From SHYR01 sp036013055 (lineage in GTDB: Bacteria; Chloroflexota; Dehalococcoidia; UBA2979): a DNA stretch of 64,000 nucleotides. The notes beneath the pieces are model-generated. The model was given only the letters and a program-made list of their open reading frames with translations, made no database searches and was not told the origin of the DNA. Below are positions 1-8,286 of the stretch, piece by piece; the first letter of the stretch is position 1, and every line of letters begins with the position of its first letter. The position numbers were made by a program, and so were the translations under genes. The stretch spans positions 248,001-312,000 of the forward strand of contig DASCQM010000006.1 of assembly GCA_036013055.1 (NCBI GenBank). Reading direction: 5' to 3'.

Positions 1-2
1 TG

Positions 3-767
3 ATTAACGTCTCGCTGCCTACCGACCGCGAGACGGGGCGGCCGCGCGGCTTTGCCTTCGTCGAGATGGAGGATGGCGACGCGGCAACCGCGATCCAGTC
101 GCTGGATGGCATGAGCTTCGGCGGCCGCGATCTGCGCGTGAACGAGGCGCGAGAGCGCGAGTCCGCGCCGCGCCGTGACGGCGGCGATCGCCGCGACGGC
201 GGCGACCGGGGCTTCCGACGTGACGGCGGCCGCGACGGTGGTCGTGATGGCGGCGGAGGCTATGCCCCGCGACCGGCGGCGCCTGCTGCCCCTGCGGCAC
301 CACCACCCCCGCCACCGCTGGAGATCGGGCGACCTGCCCCGGACTTCAACCTCGTTGACGAAGACAACCGAGGCGTGGCGCTCTCCGACCATCGAGGGTC
401 GGTCGTGGTGCTCGTCTTCTACGCGTTCGATTTCTCCGGCGTCTGCACGGCTGAGCTGTGCGCGGTTCGTGACGACTACTCCTCGTGGGAGACGCTCGGC
501 GCGACGGTCTACGGCATCAGCCGCGACAGCCGCCACGCCCACGCCGCGTTCAAGGCGAAGGAGAATTTCACGCATCACCTGCTCGCCGACACCAAGGGAG
601 AGGTCGCACGCGCCTACAGCACCTGGAACGAGGACCTGGCAGCCGCCGAGCGCCTGACTGTGGTCGTCGATGGCGAAGGGCGCGTCGCGTTCACGCTGAA
701 GAACGCGATCCCAGATGCCCGCGACCACTCGGAGATCGAGGGCGTGATCCAGCGCTTGGTCGGTTAG
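3..767 (+). CDS. RRM RNA-binding domain fused to peroxiredoxin (5' end outside window)
   Basis: The frame is open from the first base of the window, so the start lies upstream. The first ~50 residues are the second half of an RRM: the RNP1 motif RGFAFVEM, then an alpha/beta stretch ending in DLRVNEARER, as in bacterial RNA-binding RRM proteins. An Arg/Asp/Gly-rich low-complexity tail (RRDGGD-like repeats) and an Ala/Pro linker follow. The last ~150 residues are a peroxiredoxin of AhpE/PrxQ type. The peroxidatic Cys in SGVCTAELC (codon 444-446) is followed by a second Cys five residues later (codon 459-461), the PrxQ/BCP spacing for a resolving Cys. RRM with a Gly-rich tail is a common small bacterial protein; its in-frame union with a peroxiredoxin is not usual. 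No stop or good internal start separates the parts, but a lost stop cannot be excluded. Predicted roles are RNA binding plus peroxide reduction in the cytoplasm. Confidence 0.85.
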   Translation: MNVSLPTDRETGRPRGFAFVEMEDGDAATAIQSLDGMSFGGRDLRVNEARERESAPRRDGGDRRDGGDRGFRRDGGRDGGRDGGGGYAPRPAAPAAPAAPPPPPPLEIGRPAPDFNLVDEDNRGVALSDHRGSVVVLVFYAFDFSGVCTAELCAVRDDYSSWETLGATVYGISRDSRHAHAAFKAKENFTHHLLADTKGEVARAYSTWNEDLAAAERLTVVVDGEGRVAFTLKNAIPDARDHSEIEGVIQRLVG

Positions 768-962
768 GTCACCCTCGCCAGCGAGACTACGACTGCCGTC
801 GAGACGGCCGAGCCGGCCGGGCCGGCCACGACGCGGAGCGTTGAGTTCCGCGACCACCCCGCGCGCAACGCGATTCAAAGCGAACGCGCAGCAGTGATCA
901 TTCGTTCTGTCTGACGTACCAGCGAATCAAGCGACGTCGGTCGCGCAGGATTGGGGCGTGAT

Positions 963-2093
963 GTGAGAGCCGGGATCATCGCGGGCAGCATCGCGGCAGT
1001 GGTCGCCGTGCTGCTCTCGCTTCCGCTGCACGCACCAAGCGACACGATCTTCAACAGCGCCTCGGTGACCGTTGCGGCGCTGATCGCCGGGCTCGTTGCG
1101 GCCGCCATCTGGGACGCGACAAAGGGCCGGGACGGCGGCACGAAGGTGTATGTCCTGACCTGGGTTGCCGTTATCGCGGCGTCGCTGGGCATGGCGGTTG
1201 CCGGTGAGACACAACTTGAGCGGATGGTGGAATTCGTCGCACCGCTCGCCGTCACCGTCGGGCTGATCGCCGGAATCGGCGTGCCACTGTTCGATCGCCA
1301 CGCGATCGACGCCCGCTGGTTACCTGCCGTCACCCTCGTGGCCTCGCTCGCCACTGGCGCCGCGCTGGTCGGGCAGGGCGATGAGCAGAGCGGGCGGCTC
1401 TCGCTGCCGGCGCCAGCATCGACGGTGGCAGCGGCAACGGCATCGCCATCTCCCACCGCGACCGCGACGACGACTGCGTCGATAGTCGCGTCAGCGACCG
1501 CGACGGCCGAGCCGAGCGCGAGCGCCACCGCAGTTCCTGCGGCAGCGCCGATCAGCATCGAAGACCTCGGCGACCTCGATGGCATCAGGTTCGTCGTCGG
1601 CGAGGGCTCTGAGGCGACGTTCACAGTGAACGAGAAGCTCTCGCGTCTTCCGCTGCCGAACGATGCGGTGATGCGGACGGAGGCGCTCGTCGGTTCGGTC
1701 CACCTCGATGGGAGGCAAACCGTGGTCGAGATCGACCTACACGAACTGACAAGCGACCAGAGTCGCCGCGACGGCTACATCAGGAACCGAATGTTCCAGG
1801 GCGACTCGATCGCCCGCCTTGTCGTCGATGCGTTGCCGCCGCTGCCCAAGAATTACGCGCCGGGCGAGGTCTTCGAGGCTGACGTGACGGGCTCTCTTAC
1901 GATCGACGGCGTGGAGCGACCCGTGACGTTCGAGATCGAGGCACGACTCGATGGTGACGTGCTGTTCGTGCTTGGTCGGATGCAGATCACGTGGGACGAC
2001 TTCGAGATTCGGCCGCCGAACACCACGACGGTGCAGGTGCAGGATGAGATCGCAGCGGAAATCTTGATCGCCGCACGAGCGACACGCGACTAG
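963..2093 (+). CDS. Multi-pass membrane protein with C-terminal YceI-like domain
   Basis: The N-terminal ~135 residues contain about five hydrophobic segments. A Ser/Thr/Ala/Pro-rich linker follows (about residues 140-185). The C-terminal ~190 residues look like a YceI-type lipocalin domain, with an FTVNEKL start, a paired-strand core and a TGSLTIDGVERPVTFEI segment typical of YceI. YceI proteins bind isoprenoids or other lipids in a beta-barrel, so this is probably a membrane-tethered lipid-binding protein with its domain outside the cell. The GTG at 963 was chosen over the in-frame TTG at 951; neither has a strong Shine-Dalgarno sequence. It stands alone on this strand with about 195 bases before it that hold nothing recognisable. 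The ligand is unknown. Confidence 0.75.
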   Translation: MRAGIIAGSIAAVVAVLLSLPLHAPSDTIFNSASVTVAALIAGLVAAAIWDATKGRDGGTKVYVLTWVAVIAASLGMAVAGETQLERMVEFVAPLAVTVGLIAGIGVPLFDRHAIDARWLPAVTLVASLATGAALVGQGDEQSGRLSLPAPASTVAAATASPSPTATATTTASIVASATATAEPSASATAVPAAAPISIEDLGDLDGIRFVVGEGSEATFTVNEKLSRLPLPNDAVMRTEALVGSVHLDGRQTVVEIDLHELTSDQSRRDGYIRNRMFQGDSIARLVVDALPPLPKNYAPGEVFEADVTGSLTIDGVERPVTFEIEARLDGDVLFVLGRMQITWDDFEIRPPNTTTVQVQDEIAAEILIAARATRD

Positions 2094-2215
2094 CGCCGGC
2101 ACCGTCCCGTCGCGGGCCGCGCGTATCGGGGCTACCCCTAACGTTCAGCGAGAATCTGCCGATGATCCAACTGAGCCCCCCGGCTGGGTGTACCCGCATG
2201 AAGGGTGAGACGACG

Positions 2216-2536
2216 ATGGCCGACGTGATGCAATGGGACGAGTTTGTCGCGATTCGCTCACAGCGGATGGGCCGCAACGCGCGTAGTAAGTACCGTGACT
2301 TCGTCGAAAGTCTGCAACCCGGCGAGGTTCGGGCGTTCACCGACTACAAGCCGGGCGCCAATCTCGCTGGCGTGCGTTCCAGCGTGCTTAGCGCCGCCAG
2401 GCGAGCCGGGCTCCGCGTCTTGACGACGATCAACGAGGAGCATGTGCTCTTCGTCGGACGTGAGCCGACGGCGGCCGTGTTCGCGCAGGGTGGCCGCAAG
2501 CGGCGCGCGACACCGCAGACCCCGCGAGCGGTCTAG
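2216..2536 (+). CDS. Small hypothetical protein (106 aa)
   Basis: I do not recognise the family. The start at 2216 (MADVMQWDEF) is chosen because AAGGGTGAG lies about seven bases upstream; an in-frame ATG at 2162 would add 18 residues without such a site. The protein is soluble, with a basic central region (RMGRNARSKYRDF), a repeated alpha/beta look and a basic, probably disordered C-terminus (GGRKRRATPQTPRAV). That composition would allow nucleic-acid binding, but no motif proves it. It lies between the YceI-like gene and an SDR gene on the same strand, with its own leader. Confidence 0.6.
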   Translation: MADVMQWDEFVAIRSQRMGRNARSKYRDFVESLQPGEVRAFTDYKPGANLAGVRSSVLSAARRAGLRVLTTINEEHVLFVGREPTAAVFAQGGRKRRATPQTPRAV

Positions 2537-2665
2537 CCGACCCTTCACACTCGAACCGCGCCAACGCGATGCGGCGACCTCCGCCGCCGGTACCAACTTC
2601 CGAACCTGCTACTATCCGTGCGCTCGGATGGCTCGGGCCAAGCGAGCGCAGAGCGAGGGGTACCG

Positions 2666-3448
2666 ATGACACTCGATGGTGAAGTGGCGCTCGTGACTGG
2701 ATCGAGTCGCGGGATCGGCGAGTACATCGCCAAGCATCTCGCCGCGGCCGGGGCGAAGGTGGTGGTGGCTGCTCGGACGGAGGAGGTCACCGACAAGCGC
2801 CTGCCCGGCACGATTCACAGTGTGACGCAGGAGATCAACGATGTTGGCGGGGATGCGCTCGCCGTGCGCATGGACATGCGAGACAACGAGTCGATCGGCG
2901 AAGGCATCGAGCGAACCGTCGATCACTTCGGCAAGCTGACGATCATCGTCAACAACGCGGCGATCCTCGTCCCCGGCGACATCAAGACGGCGCTCGACCG
3001 GCACATCGAGCTGATGTGGGGCATCGACCTGCGGGGGCCGGTGATCGCGATGAAGCGGGCCGTCCCGCTGATGATCGAGGCGGGCGGCGGACACATCATC
3101 AATATCTCGTCCGGCGTGGCGCAGTTCCCCGGCCCCGGCCCGTACGCCGAGCCCGGTCGCGGCGGCATCTTCTATGGCATGGTGAAGGCCGGCCTCGAGC
3201 GGTTCTCGCAGGGCCTGGCCATGGATCTGCAGGAGGACAACATCTCGGTGAACGTGCTCTCGCCGGGCGGGCGCATCAGAACGCCGGGGAACGTCTGGGC
3301 CGAGAACGACCCCGACAACCCGAATCTGGACTTCGAGCCCTCGGACGACATGGGCAAGGCCTGCGTCTGGATGTGCGAGCAGGCACCGCAGCAGTACACA
3401 GGAAATATCGAGACATCGGTCGAGATGTGCGAGCGCCTCGGCCTCTAG
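2666..3448 (+). CDS. Short-chain dehydrogenase/reductase (SDR)
   Basis: A 260-residue classical SDR. The cofactor motif TGSSRGIGE lies near residue 12, NNAA marks strand 4, the catalytic Ser is in NISSG and the catalytic YxxxK is YGMVK. The cofactor should be NAD(P)H; the substrate cannot be read from sequence. The start at 2666 has a GAGGGG Shine-Dalgarno sequence, and an upstream in-frame ATG at 2618 lacks one. The SDR at the right edge of the window (63844) has a very similar N-terminus, so the two may be related paralogues. A small ABM-like gene follows after 35 bases and may share its transcript. Confidence 0.9.
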   Translation: MTLDGEVALVTGSSRGIGEYIAKHLAAAGAKVVVAARTEEVTDKRLPGTIHSVTQEINDVGGDALAVRMDMRDNESIGEGIERTVDHFGKLTIIVNNAAILVPGDIKTALDRHIELMWGIDLRGPVIAMKRAVPLMIEAGGGHIINISSGVAQFPGPGPYAEPGRGGIFYGMVKAGLERFSQGLAMDLQEDNISVNVLSPGGRIRTPGNVWAENDPDNPNLDFEPSDDMGKACVWMCEQAPQQYTGNIETSVEMCERLGL

Positions 3449-3483
3449 GGCGCGGGCGAGCCGGCTGCAGGAAGGAATCGACG

Positions 3484-3792
3484 ATGTGGGGAACGATCGC
3501 TCGGATGCGTCTGAAGCCAGATGTGCCCGAGGAGTACCTGATGGCACAGATCAACGCGGCCCAGACGGAACGCATGGACGGCTGGATCGAGACCGATGTC
3601 TACCAGTCGGCGGAGGACCCGCTCGAGGTGTGGCTGATCGCGATGTTCGACAACGAGGAATCGTATCGCGCCAACTCGGAGAGCAAGGCGCAGCATTCGA
3701 TGTTCATGATGATGCGCGCGTGCCTCGACTCTGACCCGGAGTGGCACGACGCGGCGCGCGCGTTCAGCAAGACGTACGAGCAGGAGGTCTGA
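3484..3792 (+). CDS. Small ABM-like (dimeric alpha/beta barrel) protein
   Basis: A 102-residue protein that begins MWGTIARMRLKPD and has the alternating strand-helix pattern of the antibiotic-biosynthesis-monooxygenase / dimeric alpha-beta barrel superfamily, including a central VWLIAMFDNEESY strand-helix. Such proteins are small oxygenases, isomerases or haem-binding proteins. No specific activity can be assigned. A GGAAGGA Shine-Dalgarno sequence precedes the ATG, so this start is solid. It follows the SDR closely and is probably in the same operon. Confidence 0.65.
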   Translation: MWGTIARMRLKPDVPEEYLMAQINAAQTERMDGWIETDVYQSAEDPLEVWLIAMFDNEESYRANSESKAQHSMFMMMRACLDSDPEWHDAARAFSKTYEQEV

Positions 3793-3832
3793 TGGCGCAC
3801 TCTGCAACCGGACTGAGAGTGGCTTCCTCTCG

Positions 3833-4003
3833 ATGACGCGGGAGAAGAAGCCGGACAAGCCTGAGCGCATGTGCGTCTGCGGACACGTCGAGAGCCTGCA
3901 TCCCGGGGACGGCTGCCGCTGGTGCATGAAGACGCCGGTGTGGGACAACGGCGTCGGTGACTGGGTGCAGGGCTGCACCGGCTTCACCGACGCGTCGAAC
4001 TGA
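3833..4003 (+). CDS. Small Cys-rich putative zinc-finger protein (56 aa)
   Basis: A short open frame between the ABM-like and metallo-hydrolase genes, reading MTREKKPDKPERMCVCGH and continuing to a TGA at 4001-4003. The pattern C-x-C-G-H ... C-x2-C (CVCGH, then CRWC, with a further Cys in QGCTG) resembles the CxCGH-type mini zinc ribbons in small actinobacterial and Chloroflexota proteins. The cysteine spacing and the fit between same-strand neighbours (40 bases after one, 12 before the next) support a real gene. It could bind zinc; no function is known. Confidence is limited because it has no strong ribosome-binding site. Confidence 0.5.
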   Translation: MTREKKPDKPERMCVCGHVESLHPGDGCRWCMKTPVWDNGVGDWVQGCTGFTDASN

Positions 4004-4015
4004 CGCCAGACAGCC

Positions 4016-4900
4016 ATGACTGAGGTCACCAGCAACACAATCACGATCGGCGACGTTGAGGTCACGCGCGTCGATGAGTTGATGCTGCCGACGTCGATCC
4101 GCTGGCTGCTTCCGGATGCGCCGCGCGATGTCGTCGAACGGGCCTTCGAGTGGCTGAAGCCGCAGTTTATGAATGACGACGGATACCTCCTCCAGAGCAT
4201 CCACACCTTCATCGTCCGCGCCTCCGGGCTGACGATCCTCGTCGATACGGGCGTCGGCAACGACAAGCCGCGTGGCGGCCGCATTCCCGCCTTCAACATG
4301 CTGAGCACGCCGTTCATCGAGCGCCTCGCGGACGCCGGCGTCGAACCGGACGAGGTCGACTTCGTGCTCTGCACCCACGTGCACGGAGACCACGTCGGCT
4401 GGAACACCTCGCTCGTCGATGGCGAATGGGTGCCGACGTTCCCGAACGCCCGCTACCTCTGTGCGCAGCCGGAGTGGGACTACTGGACGTCGATCGAGGG
4501 CGAGGACGCGACCCAGCAGCTGCTCGACGACAGCATGTACCCGATCCGCGATGGCGGGCTGCTCGACCTCGTTGCGACCGATCACCGCATCTGTGACGAG
4601 GTGTGGCTGGAGCCGAGTCACGGCCATTCGCCGGGGCATGTCTCCGTGCGCATCGAGTCGGCCGGGGCGTCGGCGGTGATGATCGGCGACGCGCTGCACA
4701 GCCCGCTGCAGTGTGCGCTCCCCGAGCTACGCCCCGCGCTCGACCGCGACGAGGTGCCGGCGCGCGAGGCAAGGCTTGAGCTACTCAATCGCTACGCCGA
4801 CAGCGGCACACTGGTCTTTGGCGCGCACTTCAGCGCTCCGTCAGCGGGCCTAGTCTCGCGCGATGGGGATGCCTTCAGGTTCACGGCGTACACGCCTTAG
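4016..4900 (+). CDS. Metallo-beta-lactamase-fold hydrolase
   Basis: A 294-residue MBL-fold enzyme. The metal motif THVHGDH (His121, His123, Asp125, His126) is intact. The third-metal His lies in GHSPGHV, the bridging Asp in MIGDALH, and a late His in FGAHFSAPSAG. The architecture matches quorum-quenching-lactonase-like and other generic MBL hydrolases, two zinc or iron ions expected. The substrate is unknown. It is the last plus-strand gene before a convergent minus-strand operon ending only 13 bases away, with no obvious terminator in between. Confidence 0.85.
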   Translation: MTEVTSNTITIGDVEVTRVDELMLPTSIRWLLPDAPRDVVERAFEWLKPQFMNDDGYLLQSIHTFIVRASGLTILVDTGVGNDKPRGGRIPAFNMLSTPFIERLADAGVEPDEVDFVLCTHVHGDHVGWNTSLVDGEWVPTFPNARYLCAQPEWDYWTSIEGEDATQQLLDDSMYPIRDGGLLDLVATDHRICDEVWLEPSHGHSPGHVSVRIESAGASAVMIGDALHSPLQCALPELRPALDRDEVPAREARLELLNRYADSGTLVFGAHFSAPSAGLVSRDGDAFRFTAYTP

Positions 4901-4913
4901 AGCCTGCGGCTAG

Positions 4914-6128
4914 CTAGCCCGGACGCACCTGATACAGCGCGACCGGCTCATCGAAACCTTTGAGCGTCGCGTCGCCCGCCGATGTGAACTTGAACGTCTT
5001 GCCTGCGCAGAGATCCATCACGACGCGGGAGACGAGTACCTGCTGCGGCTCAGCGCGGTCGGTGATGCGCGCCGCGATCTGAACGGCCGTACCGAAGAGG
5101 TCGTCGTCCTCGGCGATCGGCTCTCCGGCGTTGATGCCGATGCGCACGCGCACCTCGCTGCCATCGAGCTCAAGCTGAATCGCGAGCGAGGCCTGGACGG
5201 CTGAGACCGCCGAGGAGAAGCTCGCCATGATCCCGTCGCCGGTGTGCTTCACCTCGCGGCCGTCGTGTGCTTCGAGTGCGCTTCGGACGGCGCTGTTGTG
5301 GCCTCGCAGCACCTCCTGCGCCGCCTCGTCGCCGACGCGCTGGGTGAGCGCGGTCGAGGATTCGAGGTCGGTGAAGAGGATGGTCTGGAAGCCGCCGGGG
5401 GCCGCCGGGGCCGCGGCGGCGGTGGAGTCATGCTCGGGCAAGATCGTCGACATGAATGACGCGACTGAGTTCGCGAGTAGAGTCCCACCTTCAGCGTCGC
5501 CTGTCGTTGGCGAACCTTCGATGGCATGAACTCGCGCCTTCGGGAACATCTCGTCGACCTGCTCCATTGCCAGCGGGAACTGGAGAACGGAGATCGGTGC
5601 GGTCACGTCAGAGATGCGGTCGGTCCAGTCGTCGATCTCGCGTGTCTCCATGAACGATCTGTACGCCGGCTCCGTCCAGCCCTCGCGGAGCATCCGCTCT
5701 CCGGCCTGTGCGGCGTCACCTTCGATGCCCCGCATGCGGTGGAAGCTGGAAATGAACAGCTCCCAGCTCACATCACGCAGGGCTGCGGCTCCCTCGACCG
5801 ATTGCTCGCCGGGGACGACGATTGGACCGGGGGGCGACGGGAGCAACATCACGAGATGCTCCAATCTGTCCGAGTTCTCCGACGCGTACACCACCGCCTC
5901 CCGCTCATGTATGCCGGCGCTCAACAGCGTGAATCGCCCCAGTCCGAGGCTGTCGGCGACGGCTGAGATGTCGCCTGTCAGGTGGGGCGATGAGAACTCG
6001 GATCTGCCTCGCTCGGAGAGGCCGGTACCTCGCATGTCGTAGCGAATCACGCGCCAGTCACGTGCGAGCGCCTGCTCAAGGTGCCACCCGTAGAACGCCG
6101 GATCCCTCAGCAGTCGGAGGTGAGTCAT
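4914..6128 (-). CDS. Class III nucleotide cyclase with degenerate alpha/beta-hydrolase domain
   Basis: The N-terminal ~225 residues are alpha/beta-hydrolase-like (YDMRGTGLSERG is the usual turn), but the nucleophile elbow reads LLSAGIHE instead of GxSxGG and no catalytic His is evident. This domain is probably a sensor, not an enzyme. Residues ~245-404 form a class III adenylate/guanylate cyclase domain: the first metal Asp in FTDLESS, the second in HTGDGIMASF, and a late Arg in VQIAARI, where Gln replaces the usual Asn. The hydrolase-cyclase pairing is known from actinobacteria. The conserved N-terminus (QYAQTSDGRSIAYYEVGSG) is encoded upstream of the listed ATG, in frame back to a TGA at 6273-6275, but that stretch has no ATG, GTG or TTG. 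The true start is thus unresolved. It is the last gene of the minus-strand block below the ferredoxin. Confidence 0.8.
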   Translation of the reverse strand: MTHLRLLRDPAFYGWHLEQALARDWRVIRYDMRGTGLSERGRSEFSSPHLTGDISAVADSLGLGRFTLLSAGIHEREAVVYASENSDRLEHLVMLLPSPPGPIVVPGEQSVEGAAALRDVSWELFISSFHRMRGIEGDAAQAGERMLREGWTEPAYRSFMETREIDDWTDRISDVTAPISVLQFPLAMEQVDEMFPKARVHAIEGSPTTGDAEGGTLLANSVASFMSTILPEHDSTAAAAPAAPGGFQTILFTDLESSTALTQRVGDEAAQEVLRGHNSAVRSALEAHDGREVKHTGDGIMASFSSAVSAVQASLAIQLELDGSEVRVRIGINAGEPIAEDDDLFGTAVQIAARITDRAEPQQVLVSRVVMDLCAGKTFKFTSAGDATLKGFDEPVALYQVRPG

Positions 6129-6264
6129 CGTGCCTGCAGGTGTGACGATCAGTGGGGGGCCGCTGCCGACCTCGTAATAGGCGATGCTGCGGCCGTCGCT
6201 GGTCTGGGCGTACTGGATCGGCGGTGTGTCCGTCGCTGCTAGTTTGCTCCGGTCGCCGCGATGA

Positions 6265-6537
6265 TCAGGGGATCATTGCCCTCGCGGCATCGCGGTCGGT
6301 GAAGTAGAGCGTCGTGATCTTCGCGAACTCGACCTCGTCTGCCGGCAGGTCGGCTTCGGCGAAGATCGCCGAGTTGGGGCACGCGGGGACGCAGAGGCCG
6401 CAGTCGGTGCATGCTGCTGCATCGATGAAGGCAATGCGATCGACGCTCTCCTCCGCGTGGATACACGCCTCGGGGCAGATGTCGACGCACATGTGGCTGA
6501 CTTCGTCGATGCAGAGCGAGGTGGCGAAGTGCGTCAC
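6265..6537 (-). CDS. fdxA: 7Fe-type ferredoxin (FdxA-like)
   Basis: A 90-residue ferredoxin. Cysteines at CIDEVSHMCVDICPEAC form the first, modified cluster site and CTDCGLCVPACP the second, matching the [3Fe-4S][4Fe-4S] FdxA ferredoxins of actinobacteria. It carries one or two electrons between soluble redox enzymes. Its ATG overlaps the stop of the upstream paralogue gene by four bases (ATGA at 6534-6537), so the two are translationally coupled. That coupling ties an electron carrier to the paralogue family. It could instead serve an oxidoreductase elsewhere. Confidence 0.85.
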   Translation of the reverse strand: MTHFATSLCIDEVSHMCVDICPEACIHAEESVDRIAFIDAAACTDCGLCVPACPNSAIFAEADLPADEVEFAKITTLYFTDRDAARAMIP

Positions 6538-7373
6538 TGGTCGCTGCTCGCTTCGGGGTCTTGCAGCAACCCGTACGGCGTCTCGTCGCCGTTGCGGCGC
6601 GCCTTCTGGTGGTCGCGGTACTGGTAGCTGAAGCCTGCACCGTAATCCGTGATCTTCGCCGTGCGTGCGGTCTCCGCGCCGTACTCGGCCTGCACGTCGA
6701 CGAAGCGCTGCTGCTCCGCCTCCGACGCGCCGTCCACGACCACCTCTTCCCGGGGCACGAAGAAGACCTGCCCGATCGGGCCGCTGCCGACCACGCTCAG
6801 CACGTCCTTCTGCTCCAGTGCGTAGCGGAACTCAGTCTCGTGCGGCAGCCAGTCGGTCTCGACGCGCGTCGAAATCATGCCGACGACTGGACGTTGAAGA
6901 TCATTGAGCACGGGGACGAATACGGAGTCCCACCCATCCGGCGTGATGAAGTTGTGCGTCCCACGCAGGCCGATCGTGCCGGGGACGGCGTTTACGCCGA
7001 CCGTCACCGCGTTCAGCAGCTCGGCCGCTGACGCCTCGTCGTAGCCGAGGCTCTCGTTGACGATTGAGATCTCGACGTGATCGATACCGCCGCGACCGCC
7101 GGAGCGGGTGATCTCGCAGACAAACGCGGGTCCCCGCACTCCATGCTCGCCGCCGGAGAAGAACGTGATTGCCGTGACGTTGTCGGAGCGCGCGTGGATC
7201 TGTGCCGACTCGTAGTCGTGCAGCGGCGGATAGACGAGGAAGCCGAGCGTGCTCGCGTCCTCGACGGTCGGCAGAAACCGCGCGTGCTGCGGCAGGAACG
7301 TCCGACGGTTCTCGCGCGCAGGGTCGCGGCCGACGCCGGGCCGGTGAGGATTGGGGAGGAGCTTCAGTTGCAT
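6534..7373 (-). CDS. DUF6065-like family protein, paralogue 3 of 3
   Basis: A 279-residue soluble protein of a little-characterised family. It shares with its two upstream neighbours an N-terminal KLLPNPHRPGVG block, then GFLVYPPL, a GWDSVFVPVLND segment after NFITP, an ETDWLP motif and GPIGQVFFVPREEV. By eye these resemble the DUF6065 family, which has GW, ETDW and late proline-rich motifs; no search was run. Like paralogue 2 it ends in a YQYRDHQKARR basic tail. Third in a minus-strand run, its stop overlaps the ferredoxin start. The function is unknown and no catalytic motif stands out. Confidence 0.7.
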   Translation of the reverse strand: MQLKLLPNPHRPGVGRDPARENRRTFLPQHARFLPTVEDASTLGFLVYPPLHDYESAQIHARSDNVTAITFFSGGEHGVRGPAFVCEITRSGGRGGIDHVEISIVNESLGYDEASAAELLNAVTVGVNAVPGTIGLRGTHNFITPDGWDSVFVPVLNDLQRPVVGMISTRVETDWLPHETEFRYALEQKDVLSVVGSGPIGQVFFVPREEVVVDGASEAEQQRFVDVQAEYGAETARTAKITDYGAGFSYQYRDHQKARRNGDETPYGLLQDPEASSDQ

Positions 7374-7415
7374 GTGCAGTCCCTGCTCACGTGGCGCGGC
7401 CCGCGCGATCGCGCT

Positions 7416-8240
7416 CTAGCCGTCGGATGGTGACGCGTCCTGCAGCAGTTGCAGCGGCGCCTCCACCGGGTCGGCACGTCGCGCCTTCTGATGGTCGCGG
7501 TACTGGTAGGTGAAGGTGGCGCCGTAGTTCGTCGTCTTCTCCTTGGTCGCACGCTCGTCCCAGTACTCGCGCTGAACGGTGGCGAAACGCTGTTCCTCAT
7601 CCGGCGAACCGTCCGCGATCAGCACCTCCTCGCGCGGGATGAAGAACACCTGGCCGATCGGCCCTCCGCCCGCTGCGCTCATCACCTCTCCGCGGTGCAG
7701 GGCGATGTGGAACGTCGTCTCGTGCGCAACACGGTCCGTCTCGATGCGCGTGACCATGCTCGGCACCGCAGGCCGGGCAATCTCGTTGAAGACTGCCGTG
7801 TAGACGCAGTCCCAGCCGTCTTCCGTGATGAAATTGCTCGCGCCGCGCAGCCCGAACGTCCCGGCGGGGCCGTTGAGGTCGACGGCGACCGCGTCGAGCA
7901 GTTCGAGCGCCGACGTCTCGTCGAATCCGCGCTCGGCGTCGATGCTGGTGACCTCCGGCGAGTTGGTACCGCCCGGCGGCACTTCGACGACGAACGCGAC
8001 GCCAAGCCCCGACTCGTTGGCGGTGTAGAACGTGACGACGAGGACATCGTCATCGCGCCGGTAGAGTTGCAGCGTCTCGTTGTTCGCGAGCGGCGGGTAG
8101 ACAAGGAACCCGAGCCGGTCGAGGTCCTCGACGACCGGGCAGAAGCGCGTCTGCTGCGGAAGCCAGGCACGCCGGTTCTCGTGCGTCGGACTCTTGCCGA
8201 CGTCTGGTCGACGCACCGTGGGGAGGATCTTCACCTTCAT
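7416..8240 (-). CDS. DUF6065-like family protein, paralogue 2 of 3
   Basis: A 274-residue paralogue of the adjacent 6534-7373 gene, collinear along its whole length: KILPTVRRPDVG start, GFLVYPPL, GLRGASNFITEDGWD, an ETDRVAHET motif where the Trp of ETDW is lost, GPIGQVFFIPREEV and the same YQYRDHQKARR tail. The 42-base gap to the next gene and shared strand indicate one operon. Substitution across most non-motif positions shows an old duplication, so the copies probably have separate roles. The function is unknown. Confidence 0.7.
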   Translation of the reverse strand: MKVKILPTVRRPDVGKSPTHENRRAWLPQQTRFCPVVEDLDRLGFLVYPPLANNETLQLYRRDDDVLVVTFYTANESGLGVAFVVEVPPGGTNSPEVTSIDAERGFDETSALELLDAVAVDLNGPAGTFGLRGASNFITEDGWDCVYTAVFNEIARPAVPSMVTRIETDRVAHETTFHIALHRGEVMSAAGGGPIGQVFFIPREEVLIADGSPDEEQRFATVQREYWDERATKEKTTNYGATFTYQYRDHQKARRADPVEAPLQLLQDASPSDG

Positions 8241-8286
8241 CGCACTGACTCCACCATGGTCACGCGTCGCGTCGTGTTGCCCCGCA

